DNA from: Candidatus Nanopelagicales bacterium
GTDB taxonomy: Bacteria > Actinomycetota > Actinomycetes > S36-B12
Reading direction: 5' to 3'
Length of the DNA: 64,000 nucleotides
Assembly: GCA_028825115.1 (NCBI GenBank)
Contig: JAPKAV010000001.1
Location: forward strand, 124,001-188,000
The notes beneath the pieces were generated by a model. The model saw only the letters and a list, made by a program, of their open reading frames with translations, searched no databases and had not been told where the DNA came from. Positions within the stretch are counted from its first letter, which is position 1; each line of letters starts with the position of its first letter. The position numbers and the translations under genes are program-made. Shown piece after piece: positions 33,307 through 41,990 of this stretch.

Positions 33307-33595
33307 CGACCTGGAAACCGCGAAACGGACTTAATAAATATTGACGCCCCGTGTGGGATCTTTTGAGCAAAACAGAACCTTGGTAGGGATTCCCTCAGGC
33401 CGGAAGTTCTGCTTTGAATGAAAGGAAGTTCTGCAACCTCGTGGTGAGACCTTGATCATTGCGTAATAGAGCACATCACGGATAGTTGATAGCGAATCAA
33501 CGTCGCATTTAAGCTTCTTGCCGGTCATTTCTTTAGCCTTCAATGCCGCCAAGTTGTCACTCCTACATGATAAATCCTTGAGGTTGACAGGCGTT
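33307..33595. other. Stretch without supported gene
   Basis: A minus-strand open frame (33331-33627, 98 codons) overlaps the end of the glycosyltransferase-like gene in another frame. It is Lys- and Ser-rich, has no family features and no ribosome site. It may be decayed coding sequence of an older gene, but I cannot identify it. Confidence 0.3.
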
Positions 33596-35422
33596 TTAGC
33601 TAGAAATGGAACTAGACATCCACTCAAGGACAGCGTCGGTCCGACTACTCACGGGAGGTGGTAGGTAACCATCCACCCCTGATAGTAAGGACTCCTCCCG
33701 ATGTCTGGCAAGCAAAGCCGTGATCTCGACATCAAGCTCACCGATGGACCTTGCAACTCCCACCCAATAGTCAGGGATTCCATCGAGTGTGACTTCCATG
33801 CAACTAGGAAGATCACCGAATGACCACATCAAAACCGGCTTGCTGCCCGAGAGCGACTGCCAACCGATTGAGGAGTCACGCGCTATTACAATATTGGATT
33901 TGTCAGCAAGAATTTGCCAAGGAATAGATGTCGTAAACATGGCTGATCGGCCCACGAACTTGTCCTGCAAGTAGCGTTTTACTTCATGATCTCGCGTGGA
34001 GGCAAGAACGCGGTAGCCCAGCACCAGCAATTCATCGACGACCTGTACAAGTTGCATCAGGGTTACACTCATGCATTCGCTTCCAGGCATCCCATGTTCG
34101 ATAAAAAAGAAAAATCCATCACACGACAACATGACCGTCACGCCTTTTTCACTATCGGGCAGTCCTCGAAAGCAAGCGTTCAACAGGCTGGACTCGACCG
34201 ATAGTCGGCGTTTAGTCGTGGGATGGTCTCCTCCAAAATAACCCGACACGCTTATACTGCTGTCAGGAGTTCCTGCGCGAAGCCAATATTCCTTCTGTGC
34301 TTCATCCAGCACAAAACGCATGACGCGTGGGTTGTCATGAAACAGAGCACGTCCAAATCTCTCTTGAAACCCCACATATGAAATTGCCCCTTCTGGCACT
34401 ATGGCGACCCTCTTGCCAGCCTCGATGCCACGATCTATCAAGGAACGGACCTGAGGATGGTGTTGGGCATCGGTCACGAGGGTCGACCAGTTACCGCGAA
34501 GGAGGTGATCAATCGATTCTTGAGAGTCTCTCGAGTATTCCACTAGCGACTGAAAGTAATTCAGCAATACGCTCTGCGCGCTTTGGGACGGAGATAAAAT
34601 CTCGAATGGTTTTTGTCCATTTTTGGGAGAAACAATCTTTTCGAATTGGCTGTAACTCAAGTAACCCATTCGAACACCTGGTGATCGATATCTTAAAATT
34701 GATCTCACTTTGCGCAACTGGGCGATCACCAAAACATTCTGAACTTGATTGCTACGACTTCTGCCAAAAGCCCCGAGCAAGCGCCCCCGCCAAGTGAGTC
34801 TGGTTCTGAAATCTGTAAATTTTAAAGGGAGGCTTTTAACTAAAAAGAACTTTCTCGCCTTATCGATCACCTGCGCCGTGAATCCAACAAAGTTCTGCAC
34901 AAAGGACGAGAATGTTATTGTTAAATTCTGTGTCGAGAGTCTTCCTTCCCCTTCAGTGAAGTAGTCACGATCTGTCTGCCGCGTCTCTTCCTCCAACACT
35001 TTGTAGAGAACCAGTTCAAAAATATCACTCTGGGGAGATGTGGCAAAATCATCATTTATGCACCGTTCGGGTAGCAAGATTTTGCTTGGGCCCAATGCTT
35101 GTATCGTGTAGCGGACGAGCCATCGCCAAAGAATCAGGCTTGAGAACAATACTGAAAATTTATATTCGTGGTCTAAAATGGAATGTCCTGTTGATTCAGC
35201 TTCTGCGGAGCGCCATAATTTGTTCAGCTCGTCCTGTAAACTTTGATGGACGTCTGATGTAACAAAGCTCGTGGGGGTAAACAACACAGTCGATGGTGGC
35301 AGAGGAGCTACACTCAGGCGCGGAGTCATGGGTACCCAGACGGCGTCCACGCTAGGAAAATTTCGCGGATCTGGGGCTGAATAAACGCCAAATATGACCA
35401 AGGGTCCAGAGGATTGATTCAT
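33596..35422 (-). CDS. Large glycosyltransferase-like surface carbohydrate protein
   Basis: I do not recognise a named family for this 608-residue protein. Its C-terminal third looks like a GT-B nucleotide-binding half: SNIVIARDSSIGWQSLSGSKPVLMWSFGD resembles the Ser/Gly-rich site of capsule glycosyltransferases, followed by PDYWVGVARSIGEL. The first 100 residues include TIQALGPSKILLPER. No signal peptide or clear membrane segment is seen. The ATG at 35422 has an excellent AAGGAG site. It appears to be a single-gene unit. A decayed paralog of its C-terminus lies at 13876-14075, showing that the family was once present twice. Confidence 0.72.
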   Translation of the reverse strand: MNQSSGPLVIFGVYSAPDPRNFPSVDAVWVPMTPRLSVAPLPPSTVLFTPTSFVTSDVHQSLQDELNKLWRSAEAESTGHSILDHEYKFSVLFSSLILWRWLVRYTIQALGPSKILLPERCINDDFATSPQSDIFELVLYKVLEEETRQTDRDYFTEGEGRLSTQNLTITFSSFVQNFVGFTAQVIDKARKFFLVKSLPLKFTDFRTRLTWRGRLLGAFGRSRSNQVQNVLVIAQLRKVRSILRYRSPGVRMGYLSYSQFEKIVSPKNGQKPFEILSPSQSAQSVLLNYFQSLVEYSRDSQESIDHLLRGNWSTLVTDAQHHPQVRSLIDRGIEAGKRVAIVPEGAISYVGFQERFGRALFHDNPRVMRFVLDEAQKEYWLRAGTPDSSISVSGYFGGDHPTTKRRLSVESSLLNACFRGLPDSEKGVTVMLSCDGFFFFIEHGMPGSECMSVTLMQLVQVVDELLVLGYRVLASTRDHEVKRYLQDKFVGRSAMFTTSIPWQILADKSNIVIARDSSIGWQSLSGSKPVLMWSFGDLPSCMEVTLDGIPDYWVGVARSIGELDVEITALLARHREESLLSGVDGYLPPPVSSRTDAVLEWMSSSISS

Positions 35423-35461
35423 TTTTTTCTCCTTGTGTCTACTCAGGTGGAGAGGTTTTAA

Positions 35462-35860
35462 TCATAGTTTACGCTCACTTCGGGTCGCACTGAAGTGTAT
35501 TGGCTCTCGGCGCTTCTTGAGGTGCGTGACATTGCCGGTTGGGCTGTCCTTGAGGCCGGGCTGGACCACGACACTTGAAGAGAGTGTGGCTTCGCTGGAT
35601 AAGTAGCGGCCCCCGTTCGCTTATGGTCTGTGCATAGATTTTTTGGTAACAAGCCCTACATGGAACTCGGATGGATCAAACGAGAAGTCCTCATCAGAGT
35701 ACAGCTTTGCGTAGCAAAGGTCTTTCTAGACAAATGTTGGCGCCAGATCAAAATACGTACCTTTTCTGGCGTATTTGTCAGTCTTCTCATGCGCTTCCGG
35801 CTCTTTAAGTGAGTGAGGAGTTAGACCTCCACCGGCAGACGGCGATTCGCGCGTGGGCAT
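35462..35860 (-). pseudogene. Interrupted reading frame of unknown gene
   Basis: A single minus-strand frame of 133 codons begins at an ATG at 35860 (MPTRESPSAGGG) and is interrupted by TAG at 35728-35726 and TAA at 35623-35621, ending at TGA 35464-35462. The translated segments (KYARKGTYFDLAPTF; YSDEDFSFDPSEFHVGLV; SEATLSSSVVVQPGL) have normal protein-like composition. The frame staying open apart from two stops suggests a recently inactivated gene. I do not recognise the family. Confidence 0.4.
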
Positions 35861-36177
35861 TCAAGGTTACCTGTTCCTTTCATTATCAGGAATTGTTGAT
35901 GTCTTAGCTAGTCTTTTAACCTAAATTACGTCACGAATACCGGCGCCCACTGAGCTCAATGCTTGTCGAATCCCCGAAAACATAAATTGATAGGGGGAGT
36001 GGGCCCAAAAACCACAGAGTCAAATAAACTTCGCACGTCCATGGACAATCGGTAGCCATCTGAAAATCCCCGAGCAGGATGTCGAAATCAAAGAGGGCCC
36101 ACCTTGATGGCCCCCAGATCAAGTCAAGGCGCTAGTGTTTGGTGCGGCCAACGATTTCGCTTAGTTAAGGATCCGCA
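35861..36177. other. Upstream region of radical SAM operon with decayed coding-like sequence
   Basis: No intact gene. A minus-strand stretch (35931-36122) has protein-like composition in shifting frames (ALFDFDILLGDF; SVVFGPTPP), probably more of a decayed gene. The last bases carry the TAAGGA ribosome site of the radical SAM gene at 36178. A promoter must lie here but I could not define it. Confidence 0.35.
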
Positions 36178-37344
36178 ATGGATACACCGCCGCTTTACCG
36201 CAAGGGAGAAAGCCTTCAGTCTTTAGTTGGACGGTCCCCGAATCGCCTTCGCGAGCTGGGTGGTGCGCGAAGCAGGCTTGACGCGCTAGAAGTCAAAATC
36301 GCAAGTCTGGGCCTGCCCTCAACGATGCTCGGTGTACTCAATCGTGCGCTGAGTGATCTTAAAGTGTCTCAGGGGGAGCGTAGCCCCAGCACTTTTTTTT
36401 TGCGTCCCCATGTTTTTGAAGAGATCGAGCGGCTAGACGACAAAGATCTGCCCCGTTACCTTTACCACAGGTATCGCTACGACGTATTCCCCACAACGAA
36501 AGAACTGGATGGCTATCCCCCATGCGTACAGATTGAGCCGACATCCATTTGTAACTTTCGATGTGTGTTCTGTTTTCAGACGGATCCACTTCTGACGCTT
36601 CGCAAGCACGGGCACGCGGGTCAGATGTCACTTGAATTGTTTAAGGCGATCGTGGACCAGATCGAAGGCCACGTCGAGTTCGTCACAATGGCTTCCAGAG
36701 GTGAACCATTGTTAACCAAAAACATTGAGCAAATGCTGGCCTACGCGTCTGGAAAGTTTTTAGGATTAAAGATGAACACGAACGCAACCTTTCTTGATGA
36801 AAAGAAGGCGCACGCAATCCTGCAAGCTGAGCTCAACACACTTGTATTCTCGGCTGACGCAGCGGATGCTGAAACGTACGCCCAATTGCGTATTAACGGT
36901 GACTTCGACAAAGTCATGGCTAACATTAAGCGTTTCAAACAGATAAAGGAGCGCGACTACCCAAATTCACGGTTGATCACGCGGGTTTCAGGTGTCGCTT
37001 TCGATCGCGAGCGGCAAGATCACCAGGCGATCGAGGCATTCTGGGGGGAGTATGTCGATCAAGTTGCATTCGTCGACTACAACCCGTGGGAAAACGCGTA
37101 TAGCAATACCCCAAATGGTATTGATGAAGCGTGTTCGGATTTGTGGCGTCGTTGCTTTGTCTGGTGGGATGGGAAGATGAATCCATGCGACGTTGACTAT
37201 CGTTCGTTTCTTTGCCCAGGGAATGTTGAGGATGAGCCACTAAGTGAGATTTGGACAGGAAAAGGTTATGCGACCTTGCGTAAAAACCACCTTGAGGTCC
37301 AACGACAGTCCTTAACACCCTGCCAAGGATGCGTTTCAGTGTGA
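36178..37344 (+). CDS. Radical SAM/SPASM enzyme
   Basis: The 388-residue protein has the 4Fe-4S/SAM motif CNFRCVFC, Cys125, Cys129 and Cys132, after an N-terminal helical region of about 100 residues. The C-terminal part has several further cysteines (RRCFVWWDGKMNPCDVDY, LCPGN, PCQGC) in a SPASM-like pattern that would bind an auxiliary cluster. Radical SAM enzymes in glycan loci carry out dehydration, epimerisation or deoxygenation of sugars; the reaction here is unknown. TAAGGA six bases before the ATG supports the start. It heads a plus-strand trio with an epimerase and a cytidylyltransferase, overlapping the next gene. Confidence 0.88.
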   Translation: MDTPPLYRKGESLQSLVGRSPNRLRELGGARSRLDALEVKIASLGLPSTMLGVLNRALSDLKVSQGERSPSTFFLRPHVFEEIERLDDKDLPRYLYHRYRYDVFPTTKELDGYPPCVQIEPTSICNFRCVFCFQTDPLLTLRKHGHAGQMSLELFKAIVDQIEGHVEFVTMASRGEPLLTKNIEQMLAYASGKFLGLKMNTNATFLDEKKAHAILQAELNTLVFSADAADAETYAQLRINGDFDKVMANIKRFKQIKERDYPNSRLITRVSGVAFDRERQDHQAIEAFWGEYVDQVAFVDYNPWENAYSNTPNGIDEACSDLWRRCFVWWDGKMNPCDVDYRSFLCPGNVEDEPLSEIWTGKGYATLRKNHLEVQRQSLTPCQGCVSV

Positions 37345-38243
37345 AGAGTCAGACGAAACCCGAGAGGATTCTTGTAACGGGGGGTAGTGGCTTCCTTGGA
37401 AGCCACGTTGCCGACGAGCTCGTAAAGCAAGGCCAAGAAGTTGTAGTGCTCGATCTGGAACCTCCAGCGTCAGGGGATCGCCGATTTATCCTCGCGGATA
37501 TCCGTGACGCCCAAGCTGTAAACGAAGCCATGATGGGATGCCACGCAGTATTTCATTGTGCGGCAATTGCCGATCTAGACAAAGCGCGAGAGTTTCCACG
37601 GTTGGCTCTGGAGGTCAACGTTCTAGGAACCCTCACAGCGTTGGAAGCTGCGGGAGCTGCCGGAGTTCAACGTTTTATGTTTGCGAGTAGCGTCTACGTA
37701 TTTTCGAAGGGCGGATCCGTGTATCGGACGACAAAGCAGACAGCGGAGAGACTCGTGGAGGACCTTTCCCCGCAGTTAGGTCTGAGATCCACGATCCTTC
37801 GCTTTGGTTCTCTATATGGCCCTAGGGCTGACCCGCAGAATGCAATACTTCGGCTGGTTACGCAGGCGGTAAATGAGCGTAAAATTGACTTCTGGGGTGA
37901 CGGAACGGAGATCCGGGAGTATGTGCACATCACTGATGCCGCATCGTTGGCAGTTACTGCCTTGGATCCGAAGTATGCAGAGAAGTCCTTACATATTACC
38001 GGTCGTGAACGAATTTCTACGCTTGAATTGTTACAGATGATTGACGAGATCCTCGGAGGAGATATCGAGATTAAGTTGTGCAATGAGCCATTCGAGGGGC
38101 GATACAGACTCACTCCGTATTCCTTCACCTCCAACCATGGACGCCGTCTTGTTGGCGACACTTATGTCGATCTGGGACTTGGGCTTGTAGAAGCGATCAA
38201 GGCAAGCAGCGACCATAACCCGATTGAGAACTTTTCGTCATGA
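37341..38243 (+). CDS. NAD-dependent sugar epimerase/dehydratase
   Basis: The protein of 300 residues has VTGGSGFLGSH at its N-terminus, ASSVYVFSKGGSVYRTTKQTAE with the catalytic Tyr and Lys (YRTTK), and RFGSLYGPRADPQ. The start is taken as the GTG at 37341, which gives a 4-base GTGA overlap with the radical SAM stop and lies a good distance after AAGGA. An ATG at 37329 is possible but sits directly on that site. It probably acts on the same sugar as its operon partners. The specificity cannot be read from the sequence. Confidence 0.87.
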   Translation: MKSQTKPERILVTGGSGFLGSHVADELVKQGQEVVVLDLEPPASGDRRFILADIRDAQAVNEAMMGCHAVFHCAAIADLDKAREFPRLALEVNVLGTLTALEAAGAAGVQRFMFASSVYVFSKGGSVYRTTKQTAERLVEDLSPQLGLRSTILRFGSLYGPRADPQNAILRLVTQAVNERKIDFWGDGTEIREYVHITDAASLAVTALDPKYAEKSLHITGRERISTLELLQMIDEILGGDIEIKLCNEPFEGRYRLTPYSFTSNHGRRLVGDTYVDLGLGLVEAIKASSDHNPIENFSS

Positions 38244-38968
38244 TCGTAGCAATTCTTATTGGCCGTAAAGGGTCCACGGGATTTCCCGGCAAGAACACAA
38301 CCGAAATCGCTGGGCACCCCATGGCTTGGTGGCCCCTTGAGGCGGCCAGGCAAACTCTCGAAATAGATATTACCTACGTGTCCACAGATGATCCCGCCTT
38401 GGCTGAAATCGGCATTGAGCTGGGGGCACATCTAATTGAACGTCCACCTTACCTAGCCAGCAACATGGCATTGGGCGAAGACGCTTTTGTCCACGCACAC
38501 CAAGTAATCAATCAGGAGCTGAAGGCTGCGGGAACCCCACCTGAACTTTATGTGCTGCTCATGGCCAACGCTGTCACGATCTCGCCTGCGCAAATAAGGG
38601 AAGGAATCTCCCAGATGCGGAGCAGATCAGATCTTGATTCGGCAGTCACGGTCTCCTGTTACAACATGTGGAGTCCGCTGCGTGCCCGTAAAATCAGCGA
38701 TGACGGACTTCTTCAACCATTTGTCCCCTTCGATGTTTTCGGTGACCCTGCCACATTGAACTGCGATCGGGACTCCCAGGGAGATGTTTGGTTTGCAGAC
38801 ATGGGTGTCTCGATTGTGCGACCACGAAACCTCGATGCTCTTGGCTCGGGTCTCTTGCCGCAAAAATGGATGGGTCAACGCATATACCCCATCAAGAATG
38901 TGGCTGGGCTTGACGTTGACTATCGATTCCAAATGCCACAGGCCCAGTGGTGGTTAGAGAACTCTTAG
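38240..38968 (+). CDS. Atypical acylneuraminate-type cytidylyltransferase
   Basis: The 242-residue protein is related to NeuA/PseF-type CMP transferases, but its nucleotide loop reads LIGRKGSTGFPGKN where the usual form is ARGGSKGIPxKN. Conserved features remain: YVSTDDP, LLMANAVTIS and the closing GLDVDYRFQMPQAQ. The ATG overlaps the epimerase stop in an ATGA junction. It probably activates an acid sugar or a polyol phosphate made by the radical SAM/epimerase pair. It is the third cytidylyltransferase of the window and the least typical. Confidence 0.8.
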   Translation: MIVAILIGRKGSTGFPGKNTTEIAGHPMAWWPLEAARQTLEIDITYVSTDDPALAEIGIELGAHLIERPPYLASNMALGEDAFVHAHQVINQELKAAGTPPELYVLLMANAVTISPAQIREGISQMRSRSDLDSAVTVSCYNMWSPLRARKISDDGLLQPFVPFDVFGDPATLNCDRDSQGDVWFADMGVSIVRPRNLDALGSGLLPQKWMGQRIYPIKNVAGLDVDYRFQMPQAQWWLENS

Positions 38969-38970
38969 GA

Positions 38971-39963
38971 TTAGCCTCGAAACAGTTGTTGGGATAGGTA
39001 CTCATCTTCAGGAACGAGGTTTTGTAGGTCAAGCCCTCGCAGAAATCGCACGACCTCCTCAGTGGCTTCTATCTCCATTCGAGAGCGGCAGTCAATTGAC
39101 ATGGACCCCATGTGACAAGTGAGCAGGCACCTGTCTATCTCACCTAAAGGTCCCACATAAGGCTCATCTTGGAATACGTCGATCGCCGCACCCCCAAGAT
39201 GCCCTTCACTCAATACCTGATAGAGGTCGGACTCGTTAATGATTCCTCCGCGGGAGGTATTGATGATGAGCGCATCTGGCTTCATCTGGCGCAATTGTTG
39301 TAGCCCTATCATGTTACGTGTCTGCTTTGTAAATGGCACGTGGACGCTAATTACGTCCGCCTCTCGATAAATCGTATCCTTGCTGACCCACTCTAATTTC
39401 GACTCGGGGACCAATTTATGTTCTGGATTCAAATCATTAACGAGGGTTCGAGGGGTGCCAAAAACTGGGATTCGCCGAAGCACCCGACTGCCGATACGGC
39501 CGGTTCCGATGATCCCGATCGTGACTTCCGATATCCGCCGACCCATGTGGCGATCCCACTCGCCCCGATGCATCTTTAGATTAGCAAGGTGTGTGTGGCG
39601 CAAGAGCGACAATATCAACCCGATGGTCAATTCAGCCACCGCCGGAGCGGGTGCTTCGGGGGTATAGGAGACGGCTATCCCGCGCTCACGAGCCGCATGC
39701 AAGTCCACGTTGTCCAGACCAATGCCTACTCGAGAAATAAGCTTAAGATTAGTAGCAGCATCCATTACCGTCGCAGTGATTGGTTCTGTTCCGGCGATAA
39801 TAATTTCAGTATCGACAGCCATCTGCGCCAACTCTGCTTCCTTGAGTCGGCGGCCAAGAGGATTGACTGAGTACCCGGCATCTGTTGAGGCCAACAACTC
39901 AAGCGGGAGATTGTTGTGCGCGCCGAACGGAACCGTCGTTATAAGAACACGTGCCACGGACAC
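38971..39963 (-). CDS. D-isomer-specific 2-hydroxyacid dehydrogenase (SerA-like)
   Basis: The 330-residue protein has the NAD-binding motif GIIGTGRIGSRVL, the INTSRGGIINE substrate-binding segment and a catalytic His in LLTCHMGSMS. This is the catalytic portion of phosphoglycerate dehydrogenases without a regulatory ACT domain. It converges with the cytidylyltransferase gene, two bases apart. A GGAGG site precedes two in-frame GTGs (39963 and 39957); either could be used. In this context it may make an acid or keto substituent of the glycan, for example a three-carbon precursor, rather than serve serine synthesis. Confidence 0.85.
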   Translation of the reverse strand: MSVARVLITTVPFGAHNNLPLELLASTDAGYSVNPLGRRLKEAELAQMAVDTEIIIAGTEPITATVMDAATNLKLISRVGIGLDNVDLHAARERGIAVSYTPEAPAPAVAELTIGLILSLLRHTHLANLKMHRGEWDRHMGRRISEVTIGIIGTGRIGSRVLRRIPVFGTPRTLVNDLNPEHKLVPESKLEWVSKDTIYREADVISVHVPFTKQTRNMIGLQQLRQMKPDALIINTSRGGIINESDLYQVLSEGHLGGAAIDVFQDEPYVGPLGEIDRCLLTCHMGSMSIDCRSRMEIEATEEVVRFLRGLDLQNLVPEDEYLSQQLFRG

Positions 39964-40011
39964 TTGCCTCCAGTCGTTGCAGATCGAATTTGAACCATAA
40001 GCCCCTTGAGT

Positions 40012-40668
40012 CTATTGCGGAGGGTTCGTCATTACTAGGCGGTTCGCATTGGACAGATCATGCAAATTATCGATCACGGCACTAGATTCAATAAATTTCG
40101 ATGCGCTGCACGAACATACCTGGATGAATTGCACACCAGTGATGGTGGCCGCCTGCAGGTCCTCAAAACTATCCCTGACAAGGATGCATGATGTGGGGAT
40201 ACGGCCTTGAGCCGTAATTACTTCTTGAATTGATAACCCCTTATCTGGAGGCCTTCCTAAAATACATCTGCAGTACTGAGTGAGGTCCCGCTTGTCAAAA
40301 ATACTTCGTAACTCATCGGTCGGTGTTGCTGAGACGGCGTACAAAGTTGACTCCTCGAACCACTCAGCGACGGCAGCGCCCGCTCCAGGAATTTCCGGAG
40401 CCTCCATCACTCCTTGAACTACGGCTACGGAAAAGCACGTGATGCGATCTGCAAGCTCCCGTTCCGTGGGTGCCCGGCCAACAATCATGAGATGGAGCGC
40501 TGCGATTTTTTCATTCCTATTTACTCCACCATGCGCACGGTGAAAGGAAACTACTTCGTCATGGGCATCAGGATAATCGCTGAAGGCATCTCCCTTTATT
40601 GTCAGCGAGTCAATGAGAACAACATCTACGTCGGGAAAAACAGCTTCTGGATAACTGAGTTTGGACAT
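40012..40668 (-). CDS. HAD-family phosphatase, degenerating copy A
   Basis: The 218-residue open frame is a paralog of the HAD protein at 47878-48543. Where the intact copy has DVDGVLIDS (Asp13, Asp15, Gly16), this one has DVDVVLIDS, with Gly16 replaced by Val. Where the other has ILVGDSREDL it has ILVRDSFEDL, so two conserved glycines of the catalytic site are changed. A small residue gap after GDAF also differs. The frame is open but the enzyme is probably impaired. It lies 2 bases after the SDR gene, the same arrangement as in copy B. Function of the family here: removal of phosphate from a sugar or sugar-acid phosphate. Confidence 0.7.
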   Translation of the reverse strand: MSKLSYPEAVFPDVDVVLIDSLTIKGDAFSDYPDAHDEVVSFHRAHGGVNRNEKIAALHLMIVGRAPTERELADRITCFSVAVVQGVMEAPEIPGAGAAVAEWFEESTLYAVSATPTDELRSIFDKRDLTQYCRCILGRPPDKGLSIQEVITAQGRIPTSCILVRDSFEDLQAATITGVQFIQVCSCSASKFIESSAVIDNLHDLSNANRLVMTNPPQ

Positions 40669-40670
40669 AA

Positions 40671-41396
40671 CTATTCACCACCTGAGATGGCGTTCACCTG
40701 ACCTGTTACATAGGTATTTTGCTCCGACCCAAGCCAAAACAGATAGTCGACTATTTCGGAGACGTCAGCTGCCCTATTGATTGGGATGAGAGACTTCCGC
40801 TCCTGAAGATTCCGACTCGAGAACGCGGAGTGCATCTTGGTGTCTGTTACGCCGATGCGAACAACGTTGGAAAGAACGTTGTTCGCAGCCCAGTCGCGGG
40901 CAAGTCGTGGGATGAACTCGCACGCGTGGTTGGCTAAGGCATAGGCGAAGGAATCCACTCCTCCCCCAAATTTCACACCGATGCTCGAACCGATGACAAT
41001 CCGTCCCCAGCCTCGTTTGGCCATCTTGGGCCCAAGAGCGCTCAGCAAAACATAGTTTGCCAAGGCACCAACGTTCATTGTTTGATGAAGAAGATCAATA
41101 TCTATTGACTCGAGACTCATTGGCGCAGCGAAGGCTGCCAAGCACACGAGGGCATCGCAGTTGGTAATAGCGGGGTCTTGAGCCGCCGACTGTACACTGT
41201 TGAGATCACTGAGATCAAGTTCTATGAGATCCAAGCCGGGGTGTGAGAGTGAAAGGGATCGAAGGGCTTCTGGATTACGGTGAAAGTGTCCCGTTACGCG
41301 GAATCCGGCGTCAAGGTACTTCCGAGTCATAGCCAGTCCGATGTCCGAACTTGCGCCTAATATTAGCGCCTTGCGTTCTCCGTGGCTCTCACTCAT
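40671..41396 (-). CDS. Short-chain dehydrogenase, full-length copy A
   Basis: The 241-residue SDR protein starts with the cofactor loop LILGASSDIGLA at 11-22, and has Ser137/138 (IGSSIG) and Tyr152. The catalytic Lys expected four residues after Tyr is Asn156 (YALAN), so ordinary SDR catalysis is doubtful. The C-terminus YVTGQVNAISGGE is typical. A shortened relative at 48546-48923 has lost most of residues 31-151. It lies in a block with a HAD gene downstream and a glycosyltransferase fragment upstream. A 13-bp perfect inverted repeat lies inside it. Confidence 0.75.
   Translation of the reverse strand: MSESHGERKALILGASSDIGLAMTRKYLDAGFRVTGHFHRNPEALRSLSLSHPGLDLIELDLSDLNSVQSAAQDPAITNCDALVCLAAFAAPMSLESIDIDLLHQTMNVGALANYVLLSALGPKMAKRGWGRIVIGSSIGVKFGGGVDSFAYALANHACEFIPRLARDWAANNVLSNVVRIGVTDTKMHSAFSSRNLQERKSLIPINRAADVSEIVDYLFWLGSEQNTYVTGQVNAISGGE
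40856..40887. repeat. Perfect 13-bp inverted repeat inside the SDR gene
   Basis: TGCGAACAACGTT (40856-40868) is followed after GGAAAG by its exact complement (40875-40887). The corresponding place in the truncated SDR copy near 48730-48760 has lost the symmetry. It may be chance in coding sequence or a hairpin affecting mRNA. Confidence 0.6.
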
Positions 41397-41498
41397 GTCA
41401 TTAGTCTAGACCACTGATTTAGTGCAACAGTGAGAAGTTGCATGCATGGGAAGGTAGAGAGCTCAACTTAAATCGACTGCCTATCCCATAGGGACAAG

Positions 41499-41705
41499 TC
41501 ATGGTGAATCGATCAATGCACGCGACTTAGTTAGGCCACTATCCAGGTACATTGCGTAGGTCTGGTCCATGGATCTTGCCCTGGCGTCAAAGTTGAGTTT
41601 TCCATGAGCAGCAGCCAGGCCACGCAAGGCCATAATCGCTACATCCGATTCATTAAAGTTGGAGGCGACTAGTAGAGAGACCTGAACTAATTGTGTTGGT
41701 GTCAA
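41499..41705 (-). pseudogene. C-terminal fragment of the 629-aa glycosyltransferase-like gene
   Basis: The last residues MDQTYAMYLDSGLTKSRAL align with TEQPYAMYLDGGLTKWYAL at the end of the protein at 49026-50915. The DNA is also alike, for example the shared ATCCAGGTACATTGCGTAG on the plus strand near 41540 and 49065. The rest of the gene is missing. It occupies the same relative position (upstream of the SDR) as the intact gene does in block B, so it is the remainder of a duplicated block. The following 41706-41990 holds no gene I recognise. Confidence 0.8.
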
Positions 41706-41990
41706 CCCAAAAAGTAAACCCAGAGGGAGACGTGGTTCTTGGTGGCCACTGCAGCGAGATTGTTGCTGAAAGCAGGGAGGTCTACTTTTAGGTGCTCGTT
41801 AAAAAGGGTTGCACCTTAGACACAATAACTGCATGTAAGTCCCCAAAACTGCGGGCCTTAAAACCCATGCCGCGGTGTCTTGATCGAACTAGTAGACTGG
41901 GCCGCGTGGTAATTGGTAGGAGTTTTTAAGGGATATTTTCTTGGAGCAATTTCATCCGTCTTTGGAGCTGGCGGCTCTGAGCAACTTGTC

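Noticed and set aside
33331..33627. Minus-strand 98-codon frame as a gene
   Set aside because: Overlaps the end of the large glycosyltransferase-like gene in another frame without ribosome site or recognisable motif.
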